A stretch of 10,115 nt of DNA, from assembly GCA_900551265.1 (NCBI GenBank), contig URVL01000075.1, positions 1 through 10,115 of the forward strand, written 5' to 3'. Of the stretch, positions 1 through 4,770 are shown in pieces. Numbering within the stretch: position 1 is the first letter of the stretch; each line of letters starts with the position of its first letter. Under the pieces are notes generated by a model, which was not told the origin of the DNA, did no database searches, and worked only from the letters and a program-made list of their open reading frames with translations. This DNA comes from an uncultured Eubacteriales bacterium. Its GTDB lineage: Bacteria > Bacillota > Clostridia > Oscillospirales > QAMX01. A program made the translations under genes and the position numbers.

Positions 1-227
1 TCATCGTCCCGGCCATACCGCTCATTCCGCCAGCAGTTGATGTGAATGCCGGTGCCAACCTCCACATCACAGTGCCGCCTGCCGTTCTGGATGTGCAGAT
101 AAATCCCTTCCGGAAAAAACTCTTTCTTAAACCGGCATCGCGGGAACTGTGGCTTGAGCTTTCGGTATTCCGCATCCATCAGTCCCTCAAAGAGCGCCAT
201 CTGTTCTGTGTGGTTCAGCTCCATCAT
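1..227 (-). CDS. Partial conserved hypothetical protein of the mobile element
   Basis: An open frame enters from the left edge on the minus strand; about 75 N-terminal residues are visible and there is no stop. It begins with tandem ATG codons (227 and 224). The first overlaps the TGA of the upstream gene as ATGA, implying translational coupling, and an AAGGGGG-type ribosome binding site lies just upstream. The visible protein starts MMELNHTEQMALFEGLMDAE, is charged, and has a Cys/His/Trp-containing stretch (RRHCDVEV, then HINCWRNERYG) near the cut. I do not recognise the family. It probably belongs to the same element operon. No signal peptide or membrane segment is visible. The product and full length are unknown because the gene is truncated by the window. 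Confidence 0.6.
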   Translation of the reverse strand, partial: MMELNHTEQMALFEGLMDAEYRKLKPQFPRCRFKKEFFPEGIYLHIQNGRRHCDVEVGTGIHINCWRNERYGRDD

Positions 228-580
228 TTTCCACCCCCTTCCTCGCGGCCCTGGCCTTTAACCGTCAAAATACCGTCCAGAGTGGTGGCGGTGATCCGCA
301 GCCGCTCGGCCACGGCAATGTCATTCTTCATGGCCTCATCCACCGTACCGCCACAGACCACCAGCACAGAAGCGCGGCGGAGATAGTCGCGGGCCATGTC
401 GATCCCGTCCTTATGCTCCTGGGGGATGCTGTCCTTCAAAAACAGCGGAAGGAACAGAAGCGGGCAGACCGGGGAAAATCCGGCCTCGTAGACCAGGCGG
501 CAGTATTTGGCGGCGTTTTCGGTGTTCTCAAACTCGTTGTCGCCCCAATGGGCGGTGATATACGCAAGCGGGCGTTTCAT
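224..580 (-). CDS. DUF4406/DUF7768-like protein (nucleoside deoxyribosyltransferase-like fold)
   Basis: A 118-residue protein starting MKRPLAYITAHWGDNEFENT. I chose ATG 580 because AAAGGAG sits just upstream; a longer in-frame opening exists but it would overlap the neighbouring gene. The N-terminal beta-strand (residues 4-10), the segment AGFSPVCPLLFLPLF around 33-47, the helix with GIDMARDYLRRASVLVVCGG (about 58-77) and the late Asp/Glu-rich MKNDIAVAERL match, from memory, the DUF4406/DUF7768 proteins common on Firmicutes conjugative elements and phages. These resemble nucleoside 2-deoxyribosyltransferases, but no enzymatic activity is established for this type. Its start lies 46 nt after the rep-like gene, across a terminator-like hairpin, and its stop overlaps the next start. 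It is probably cytoplasmic. The family call is good; the function is unknown. Confidence 0.75.
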   Translation of the reverse strand: MKRPLAYITAHWGDNEFENTENAAKYCRLVYEAGFSPVCPLLFLPLFLKDSIPQEHKDGIDMARDYLRRASVLVVCGGTVDEAMKNDIAVAERLRITATTLDGILTVKGQGREEGGGK

Positions 581-613
581 GCGAAACTCCTTTCTCCCCA
601 TGTCCGGGGTGCA

Positions 614-640
614 GAAAAGGCGGCCCTTATGAGCCGCCTC
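614..640 (-). terminator. Terminator-like hairpin after the rep-like gene
   Basis: On the minus strand the arms AGGCGGC and GCCGCCT (618-624 and 633-639) enclose an 8-nt loop and are followed by a short U tract (TTTTC). The hairpin overlaps the stop codon of the rep-like gene (627-629). The U tract is short, so it may attenuate rather than end transcription into the DUF4406-like gene. This is a structure read by eye; no folding energy was computed. Confidence 0.5.
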
Positions 641-1508
641 CGTAAAGGTCGTGATTGACCAGCATCGTGTAGTGGTTGTCCAGAGAGGACGGTGCATTGA
701 ACAGCGCCGCCATCAGATATGCCTTGGTGTTCCAGACGCGGGTAGTGTTTTCGTGGATACCGTCCAGCACTTTTTCGATATGGGAACAGGTGATCTTCGC
801 AAACCGCTGCTGAACAAAAGCGGTGGGGTATTCCGCATCCCGCCCAATCTTGATGGTGGGGCTTTTGGTCAGCGCCACTTCCAGCATGATTTCCACGAAC
901 TCGTCTATCTGTTCTCGGTTCAGGGAATTACAGATATGCTCGTACTCAATCTGATCCCTGATTTCTTCTCGTTTCTCCATCACTTCCGTCTGTCCGTCCG
1001 TCTCTGCCGCCGCAGGTGCAGAAGGAAAGAATGAATGAGTATTTGATCCATGAGTATTTGATTTTTGGATATTTGATTTCTTAGTATTTAATTGCGGCGG
1101 GTTTTCCGTATCTGGTACAGCCATATCTGGTGTTTCCATATCTGGATTTACCATATCCGGGTTTTCCGTACCTGGTGAAGCCGTATCTGGCGGGGCCGGT
1201 TCCGGCTGGGGCTTGACCGGCTTCTCAAAGATGGTGTACTCGGTATCGGTGATCCGGCCATTCTTGCCCCGGAGCTGCCTGCGGGTCAGATACCCCGCGC
1301 TTTCCAGCTCCCGGAGGGTCTTGCCAATCGTCTCCACGCTTTCCTTGCAGATGGAGGCCAGGCCCCGCGTGGTGTAATTCCACTCATCCGGCAGGGAGAG
1401 CATCATGGAGAGAAGCCCCTTGGCTTTCAGGGTCAGGCCGGTATCTTTCAGGTGGTAGTTGCTCATCACGGTATAGTCCCGTGTGCGCTCTACGCGAAAA
1501 ACTGCCAT
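627..1508 (-). CDS. Replication-initiator-like winged-helix protein with DUF6017-type C-terminus
   Basis: A 293-residue protein starting MAVFRVERTRDYTVMSNYHL. I prefer ATG 1508 over in-frame ATGs at 1523 and 1514 because GGGAG lies 8 nt before it. Residues about 1-95 form a winged helix: KAKGLLSMMLSLPDEWNYTT, then LASICKESVETIGKTLRELESAGYL and a basic wing (RRQLRGKNGR). Residues about 107-136 are six pentapeptide repeats (PDMVN/PDMET type), and about 142-158 a Ser-Asn repeat. The C-terminal about 110 residues (EYEHICNSLNREQIDEFVEIML to the end) fit the DUF6017 region of element-borne HTH proteins. The layout parallels RepA_N plasmid initiators, in which an N-terminal wHTH and a C-terminal domain flank a repeat-rich linker that holds the origin. 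A role in element replication or copy control is inferred. It is cytoplasmic and DNA-binding. Confidence 0.8.
   Translation of the reverse strand: MAVFRVERTRDYTVMSNYHLKDTGLTLKAKGLLSMMLSLPDEWNYTTRGLASICKESVETIGKTLRELESAGYLTRRQLRGKNGRITDTEYTIFEKPVKPQPEPAPPDTASPGTENPDMVNPDMETPDMAVPDTENPPQLNTKKSNIQKSNTHGSNTHSFFPSAPAAAETDGQTEVMEKREEIRDQIEYEHICNSLNREQIDEFVEIMLEVALTKSPTIKIGRDAEYPTAFVQQRFAKITCSHIEKVLDGIHENTTRVWNTKAYLMAALFNAPSSLDNHYTMLVNHDLYGGGS
1037..1096. repeat. Four AT-rich 15-bp tandem repeats inside the rep-like gene
   Basis: On the plus strand the units begin at 1037, 1052, 1067 and 1082 and share the core GTATTTGAT or GATATTTGAT. By my count about 73% of the 60 bases are A or T, in contrast to the G+C-rich gene around them. 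On the coding strand they give SN-x-x-x pentapeptides. The unit length and position beside the second array suggest a DNA-unwinding segment, but peptide repeat expansion alone could produce the same pattern. Confidence 0.75.
1102..1191. repeat. Six 15-bp tandem repeats (iteron-like) inside the rep-like gene
   Basis: Plus-strand units begin at 1102, 1117, 1132, 1147, 1162 and 1177. Each ends in a variant of CC(G/A)TATCTGG, so six copies are spaced exactly 15 bp apart. They encode the PDxxx pentapeptides of the linker. Only 5 bp separate this array from the AT-rich array. Iterons within the initiator gene are known for RepA_N-type plasmid origins; the assignment here is by analogy. Confidence 0.75.
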
Positions 1509-1527
1509 ATTCATCACTCCCATTCTG

Positions 1528-1560
1528 AAAGGGCGGCCCGGCCCTGGGGCCAGCCGCCTT
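1528..1560 (-). terminator. GC-rich hairpin between the 168-aa gene and the rep-like gene
   Basis: On the minus strand GGCGGC pairs with GCCGCC (1553-1558 with 1532-1537) and an inner GGCC pairs with GGCC around a CCAG loop, with small bulges. It is followed by CTTTC, a weak U tract. It lies 7 nt after the stop of the 168-aa gene and ahead of the rep-like start. It probably dampens read-through or stabilises the mRNA end. Confidence 0.45.
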
Positions 1561-1565
1561 ACTGG

Positions 1566-2072
1566 TTACGGTTCATAGACCGGCTGGGTATGTTCATACA
1601 CCGGGCCGCACAGCCCGTTTAAGTCCTCCACAAGCTCGCCCAGGTCCAGGCACAGCTCGCTGTCCATGACCGGCGTATCTTTGATGGTGCGGTACTGCGT
1701 GATATAACCGTCATGGTCGTAGTTCACGCTCACGCAGGAGACAACCGCCAGGGACATATCTTCCAGGAGCCACAGCTCCAAGGTGCGGGTAGCCACCACG
1801 ATCTCCATTGTCACCTGGTCGGTTTCCTCATACAGCAGGGTGGCTTTCTGGCGGAACAGGTCCTCGCCCCGGTAGTTGAAGGACCGTTCCTGCCTGCCCT
1901 GGGTGATGTAGGAATACACCGTTGTGGCATTGTGGCGGACCACCTGCAACAGACTGTAAATGTCCAGGCTTTCCACCAGCTCGGCGGCCTCGTCCTCGGT
2001 GTAGCAGCCTTCCTCCACCGCCTGCTGAAACAGATCGTCAAAGGTTTCTTTCAATGCTTCATAAGCGTCCAT
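1566..2072 (-). CDS. Conserved hypothetical acidic element protein (168 aa)
   Basis: A 168-residue protein starting MDAYEALKETFDDLFQQAVE, with a strong ribosome binding site (TAGGAGG, about 8 nt before ATG 2072). The N-terminal half looks helical and acidic (YTEDEAAELVESLDIYSLLQ). The middle (QERSFNYRGEDLFRQKATLLYEE) leads into a beta-rich C-terminal half with VTMEIVVATRTLELWLLEDM and VSCVSVNYDHDGYITQYR. There are no Walker, HTH, Cys-cluster or membrane motifs. I recognise no family; proteins of this general kind sit among maintenance genes of Clostridia conjugative elements. It follows the 89-aa gene after 30 nt and is separated from the rep-like gene by a hairpin. Possible roles (regulator, accessory to replication, anti-defence) cannot be told apart from sequence alone. 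Confidence 0.75.
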   Translation of the reverse strand: MDAYEALKETFDDLFQQAVEEGCYTEDEAAELVESLDIYSLLQVVRHNATTVYSYITQGRQERSFNYRGEDLFRQKATLLYEETDQVTMEIVVATRTLELWLLEDMSLAVVSCVSVNYDHDGYITQYRTIKDTPVMDSELCLDLGELVEDLNGLCGPVYEHTQPVYEP

Positions 2073-2102
2073 ACTTAAATCCTCCTATGGGTGAGCCTGC
2101 CA

Positions 2103-2372
2103 TCAATGGCGGCGTTTTTTGGGTTTGTCGGGCAGGATATGCCCCTCGATGATTGCAGCGTGGCGGCGGATCTGAAGCTGGCCCTGGCGTTCCAGGGACC
2201 GCATCCGGGCATACTCGTCCTCGGTCAGAAACAGCCGCTTATACTGGCCCCTGCGCCCCAGGGGGCAGTGGGTGGACAGGATGAGAAATTCCGCCATGTG
2301 CCGGGTATCGTCCTTGAACCGTTCCACAGCCAGCAGGTCGTGGCCTTCCAGCGGAAGATGCAGAGGTTTCAT
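2103..2372 (-). CDS. Small basic hypothetical element protein (89 aa)
   Basis: An 89-residue protein starting MKPLHLPLEGHDLLAVERFK. Its ATG (2372-2370) overlaps the TGA of the upstream Cys-cluster gene as ATGA, and AAAGGGGG lies upstream, so the two are likely co-translated. Visible parts are a short hydrophobic strand (MAEFLILSTHCPLG, about 26-39), a helical segment (LTEDEYARMRSLERQGQLQIRRHAA) and a basic tail ending DKPKKRRH that could touch nucleic acid. I do not recognise the family. The context (between ParB-linked and rep-like genes) suggests an accessory maintenance or regulatory role, which is inference only. Confidence 0.7.
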   Translation of the reverse strand: MKPLHLPLEGHDLLAVERFKDDTRHMAEFLILSTHCPLGRRGQYKRLFLTEDEYARMRSLERQGQLQIRRHAAIIEGHILPDKPKKRRH

Positions 2373-2977
2373 GCCTTGCGCCCCCTTTCGTGAATATCCA
2401 GGACCGCACAGCCATACCGGGCGATGAGCAGGGCGTTCACAATCATGCGAAGCGCCGCAGCGTCTACAATCTCGGCATCTGCCAGGTCACGGGTTGTCAG
2501 TCCTCCCGCGTTGGTGTAGATGCCCCGCGCAGCGATATAGAGGGTGTAGTCATGGGGTGAAATCTCATGGAGCCTTGCATAATCGAACTCCGCGCCCCGC
2601 CTGCACAGGCAGTTTCCAGCGCGGCGGTAAATGTCCTCATCGGAAGTGAACAGGAACATGACCGCAAAGAAGGCAGGCGTGTCCCGGCGCTTGCTGTGTC
2701 CCAGGTGGATTTTCACGCCCTCCATACGCTGCCGGTGGCGCTCATCCTTCCAGAGCATACCGGGGAAATCCCGGATCAGCGGTTCCAGGCGGGCCATCAG
2801 GCGCTTGTCATGGTGAAACATCTGCCGGACCACCTCTGCATAGTTCACAACGCCCGCCTCAATGCGCTCGGCCATCCAGGGGCAGCCGCAGGCGGTGCAG
2901 CCAAATTTCTTGACATACTCGGTACAAAGTTTGCAGTCCACATCTTCCGGTGTGTATTTGAAAGTGTTGATATACAT
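2369..2977 (-). CDS. Cys-cluster (probable zinc-binding) conserved element protein
   Basis: A 202-residue protein starting MYINTFKYTPEDVDCKLCTE. ATG 2977 is preceded by AAGGAGG with good spacing. A longer in-frame opening would run back through a terminator-like hairpin and into parB, so I rejected it. Residues 15-32 hold five cysteines as C15-x2-C18-x8-C27-x2-C30-x-C32, a likely metal-binding knuckle; a later CLC lies in RRAGNCLCRRGAEFD. The remainder looks mostly helical, with SPHDYTLYIAARGIYTNAGG and a C-terminal helix rich in small hydrophobics (ALRMIVNALLIARYG). No enzyme motif is recognised. It lies just downstream of parB across a hairpin and is coupled by ATGA to the 89-aa gene. DNA or RNA binding is possible but unproven. 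Confidence 0.75.
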   Translation of the reverse strand: MYINTFKYTPEDVDCKLCTEYVKKFGCTACGCPWMAERIEAGVVNYAEVVRQMFHHDKRLMARLEPLIRDFPGMLWKDERHRQRMEGVKIHLGHSKRRDTPAFFAVMFLFTSDEDIYRRAGNCLCRRGAEFDYARLHEISPHDYTLYIAARGIYTNAGGLTTRDLADAEIVDAAALRMIVNALLIARYGCAVLDIHERGRKA

Positions 2978-2995
2978 GGATACCTCCTTATGAAA

Positions 2996-3026
2996 ATGAA
3001 AAAGCCGGGCAAATGGATTGTCCGGC
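2996..3026 (-). terminator. Intrinsic terminator-like hairpin after parB
   Basis: On the minus strand GCCGG and CCGGC (3022-3026 with 3004-3008), with a further CAA/TTG pairing inside, form a stem of about 8 bp interrupted by one mismatch, followed by TTTTTC. It lies between the parB stop and the ribosome binding site of the Cys-cluster gene, so it probably sets the transcript ratio of parB to the genes after it. Confidence 0.6.
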
Positions 3027-3045
3027 GGTTTAGGTGTATTCAGTT

Positions 3046-3963
3046 TTATCGCTCCTGGCTGCGCTGGCGTTTCTTCTGCCATGCCTCAAGCAGCTTGATG
3101 ATGGTGTTCTCCATTTGCAGGGGCGTATAGGATTTTGGAAAATACTTGCGTATGCGGTCCCCGTCAAAGGTCAGGCTGAACTTCTCCGGCTTCTTTTCCT
3201 CGGACATGATTGCCAGCATACTGTCCTCATTGAGCCGCCCGGCCTGGCTGAATTTCTTCATCCGCTGGGCCTGGGAGAGTGACGGGGTGGCCTGCTCATA
3301 GTCTATCGTGGTGACGAGCATCTGCTGTTCCTCCGGTTTGAGCGCCGCAATTTGATAGGCGGGTGAAAGGGCAATCTTTTTTTCGTCTACCATCTGCATC
3401 AGCTCCGGAACCAGGTTCGTCAGGGAAATATAATTGCGGACCGTATCGCCGCTGACCCCCATCTGCTGGCCGATTTCATCATCACTTCTCAACTTCGCCG
3501 AAATTTTCGGCGAAGTCAAATCGTTTCGTGCGCCCTGCCGCTTGATAGCCTCCAGCTTCATCTTGTACGCCTTGGCCCTTTCGCTGGGCAGGATGTTCTC
3601 CCGCTGAAGGTTGCTGTCCACCATGATGATGGTGGCCGCATCCCGGTCCAGGTTGCGGATCAGAACCGGCATGGTATCCAGACCGGCCTGCTCACAGGCG
3701 TATTTGCGCCGGTGTCCGGCTACGATCTCATAGCCGCCTTCCTCGCGGGGCCGCACGATGGCAGGGACAATCACGCCATACTCTTTAACGCTCTGGATTG
3801 TCTCCCGCATTTCCTCATCGTCCCGCACTTGAAAAGGGTGGTCCGGGAATGGGTAAAGGTCCGTCAGCGGCATGCGAACCACCACTTCTTCCTGGGGTGG
3901 CTGCTGGGCAGGCGGGGCGGTTTTCTTTCGTCCCCTGGCAGGTGACGCGGGCTTGTCGCTCAA
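3046..3963 (-). CDS. ParB/Spo0J-family partition-like protein
   Basis: A 305-residue ParB-family protein. It starts at TTG (3963), nine bases after GGAGG; an in-frame TGA three codons upstream rules out a longer form, and the first internal ATG is codon 31. Residues 1-25 are a basic, Pro-rich tail. The ParB N-terminal (CTP-binding) domain spans about 26-125, with PFPDHPFQVRDDEEM, EYGVIVPAIVRP and the hallmark AGHRRKYACEQAG (GHRR at 83-86), followed by DSNLQRENILPSERA. The HTH is at about 160-190 (SDDEIGQQMGVSGDTVRNYI). The C-terminal part is helical and basic. ParB proteins bind parS-type sites and act with ParA in segregation, but some element-borne homologues are regulators. No parA lies within the window upstream. 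A perfect palindrome lies in the codons for residues 150-158. Confidence 0.9.
   Translation of the reverse strand: MSDKPASPARGRKKTAPPAQQPPQEEVVVRMPLTDLYPFPDHPFQVRDDEEMRETIQSVKEYGVIVPAIVRPREEGGYEIVAGHRRKYACEQAGLDTMPVLIRNLDRDAATIIMVDSNLQRENILPSERAKAYKMKLEAIKRQGARNDLTSPKISAKLRSDDEIGQQMGVSGDTVRNYISLTNLVPELMQMVDEKKIALSPAYQIAALKPEEQQMLVTTIDYEQATPSLSQAQRMKKFSQAGRLNEDSMLAIMSEEKKPEKFSLTFDGDRIRKYFPKSYTPLQMENTIIKLLEAWQKKRQRSQER
3492..3516. repeat. Perfect 25-bp palindrome inside parB
   Basis: The 12-base arm ACTTCGCCGAAA (3492-3503) is mirrored exactly by TTTCGGCGAAGT (3505-3516) around a single T. It falls in the parB segment just before the helix-turn-helix, encoding T150-SPKISAK. Such length and perfection is unlikely to be a codon accident. 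It could be a binding site for ParB or another dimeric regulator, a hairpin in the parB mRNA, or a recent short insertion. Confidence 0.85.
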
Positions 3964-3987
3964 TGCTTCTCACCTCCATTGAGACAC

Positions 3988-4016
3988 AAAAAGGAGGCCC
4001 AGCCCGGAACCTCCTT
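3988..4016 (-). terminator. Terminator-like hairpin upstream of parB
   Basis: On the minus strand AAGGAGG (4016-4010) pairs with CCTCCTT (3997-3991) around a GC-rich 12-nt loop and is followed by a five-T run. It lies 25 nt before the TTG start of parB. The left arm also resembles a Shine-Dalgarno sequence, so the hairpin could hide a ribosome binding site. It may be what remains after a lost upstream gene, or an attenuator for parB. Confidence 0.55.
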
Positions 4017-4037
4017 CGCATCTGATTTTGGGCATAG

Positions 4038-4071
4038 AAAAACGGACATCAGCAGAAACACTAATGTCCGT
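4038..4071 (-). terminator. Second terminator-like hairpin upstream of parB
   Basis: Arms ACGGACAT and ATGTCCGT (4042-4049 and 4064-4071) form an 8-bp perfect stem with a 14-nt loop. On the minus strand it is followed by five Ts (4042-4038). Two such structures in a row before parB, with no gene ahead of them in this window, suggest conditional read-through or insulation from transcription entering from the right. Confidence 0.55.
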
Positions 4072-4117
4072 CAATCCATCGGCTCACAAGAGCCGCTATA
4101 TTCAGTTGTCCGGCTTC

Positions 4118-4198
4118 ACACAGGGGAGGCTCCGGCGGAGCCTGGCACACATCACGACAGTTCTCTTTGCCACTTCATTCTCTTGTCGTTCCCTGTGT
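4118..4198. repeat. Nested inverted repeats forming a possible branched structure
   Basis: The outer arms are ACACAGGG (4118-4125) and CCCTGTGT (4191-4198). Inside, ACGACA (4154-4159) matches TGTCGT (4184-4189), which sits one base from the outer right arm. Between the left arms lies the palindrome AGGCTCCG-G-CGGAGCCT (4127-4143). Together they could fold as a three-way branched hairpin in single-stranded DNA or RNA. This was read by eye; folding was not computed. Confidence 0.6.
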
Positions 4199-4215
4199 TT
4201 TGCCCTTAATTTTTC

Positions 4216-4235
4216 CCTCACGAGCGTCCGTGAGG
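4216..4235. repeat. 7-bp inverted repeat CCTCACG / CGTGAGG
   Basis: Perfect 7-bp arms around a 6-base loop. No U tract follows on either strand, so it is not a simple terminator. It could be an operator or part of the branched structure beside it. Confidence 0.5.
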
Positions 4236-4256
4236 CCATAAAAATGCGGTAATGTT

Positions 4257-4340
4257 CGATAACAGCCTATAACACCTTTGCATGGATAAATTGGCGTATT
4301 TTCAAGGGTTTTTGGGGGTTTAATAACACCCGATAACGCC
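4257..4340. repeat. Four 10-bp ATAAC repeats in two head-to-tail pairs (arm-site-like)
   Basis: Units CGATAACAGC (4257), CTATAACACC (4267), TAATAACACC (4321) and CGATAACGCC (4331) share ATAAC in register. Each pair is spaced by 10 bp, and the two pairs start 64 bp apart, near six helical turns, so all four would face the same side of the helix. Paired short direct repeats near the end are the style of arm-type sites of tyrosine recombinases, such as the DR2 repeats of Tn916. Here they lie just before the presumed chromosomal DNA. Replication iterons are the alternative. Confidence 0.6.
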
Positions 4341-4380
4341 TCTCGGAAGGTGGTGAAATTTCAAGGGGCTAATTTTCATT

Positions 4381-4425
4381 ACTGCCAAAAAACAGCATGT
4401 TTTGCCATGCTGTTTTTTTGGCAGT
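4381..4425. terminator. Strong bidirectional intrinsic terminator at the element/chromosome junction
   Basis: The inner stem CAGCATG/CATGCTG (4393-4399 and 4406-4412) is flanked by six As on the left and seven Ts on the right, and then by ACTGCC/GGCAGT, so the hairpin works as a rho-independent terminator in both directions. It separates the minus-strand element genes from the plus-strand plsX operon. It may be the native terminator of whatever gene preceded plsX before the element inserted. Confidence 0.85.
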
Positions 4426-4477
4426 GTGCCTCATTTTTTCCTATACTATTGAAGCACGATTTGGTAAGAAGAAAGTA

Positions 4478-4506
4478 TTGAAAAGATCGCGTTTCTTTGT
4501 TACAAT
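4478..4506 (+). promoter_or_regulatory. Extended -10 sigma-A promoter for the plsX operon
   Basis: A -35 TTGAAA (4478-4483), a 17-bp spacer and a -10 TACAAT (4501-4506) preceded by TG one base upstream (extended -10). The expected start is near 4513. It is the best promoter match in the gap and sits just after the bidirectional terminator, consistent with driving plsX-acpP-rnc-radical SAM-smc. A weaker TTGTTT-17-TATACA lies at 4526-4554. Confidence 0.75.
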
Positions 4507-4565
4507 AATATAGTATATTTTTGTGTTGTTTGACTATGAATGCATATTTATACATTGAATTAAAT

Positions 4566-4591
4566 GGTAAGTACGAAAAATTTTTCTTACC
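4566..4591. promoter_or_regulatory. Operator-like dyad GGTAAG-N14-CTTACC downstream of the plsX promoter
   Basis: GGTAAG (4566-4571) and CTTACC (4586-4591) form a perfect 6-bp dyad around an A-tract/T-tract centre (GAAAAATTTTTC at 4575-4586). A third copy, GGTAAGAA (4463-4470), lies just before the -35 box. The position suits a repressor of fatty acid or phospholipid genes, but it is not a clear match to FapR or FabT boxes as I remember them. Confidence 0.4.
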
Positions 4592-4770
4592 TGTCTTGAC
4601 TCGACCGGAGTATGTAGGATTTGCATCCTCAGGCTTTCTCGCGGGGCTATCCACTGCAAGGAGGATTTAGGAACTTCCTTTGATTGTGAAAAACGGCAAT
4701 CGGGGCGCTGGTATATTACGTTAGTCACGACGGTGAGAATGTGTTTCGGCTTGTGAATATAAGATTCGGC

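Larger units (their letters stand above)
3964..4380. other. Gene-free, structure-rich terminal region of the mobile element
   Basis: No credible gene is present on either strand for over 400 bases. The stretch instead holds many inverted repeats: the two terminator-like hairpins listed separately, CGGCTC/GAGCCG (4080-4095), the 17-bp palindrome 4127-4143, nested arms at 4118-4198, CCTCACG/CGTGAGG (4216-4235), and the four ATAAC repeats. Base composition falls from G+C-rich to AT-rich toward 4380. This looks like a terminal or regulatory region of an integrative element (recombinase arm sites, perhaps an origin or ParB sites). Which function it has cannot be settled from sequence alone. Confidence 0.6.

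Noticed and set aside
1037..1191. CRISPR array
   Set aside because: Units are only 15 bp, directly abutting without spacers, and in frame within a coding sequence.
2978..3082. Longer N-terminus for the Cys-cluster protein (start at 3082)
   Set aside because: It would overlap parB and cross a terminator hairpin, while ATG 2977 has a near-perfect AAGGAGG site.
3815..4021. Minus-strand frame starting ATG about 3979 or earlier, overlapping parB in another frame
   Set aside because: The parB frame has clear family motifs; the alternative is an arginine/proline-rich shadow typical of G+C-rich out-of-frame translation.
4028..4252. Plus-strand open frame of 74 codons starting at TTG 4028
   Set aside because: It runs through a series of inverted repeats, lacks a convincing ribosome binding site, and its composition reflects the palindromes; I consider it spurious.
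4379..4654. Minus-strand open frame across the terminator and the plsX promoter
   Set aside because: It would read through the bidirectional terminator, promoter and operator-like dyad, and has no recognisable protein features.
4658..4725. Possible leader peptide after AAGGAGG at about 4660 (TTG start, about 14 codons)
   Set aside because: No ATG lies at a suitable spacing, the TTG is too far from the site, and the purine-rich stretch can pair with nearby TTCCTT instead.
4600..4745. tRNA or other structural RNA gene
   Set aside because: No T-loop GGTTCRA motif or cloverleaf pairing is visible; only short isolated hairpins occur.
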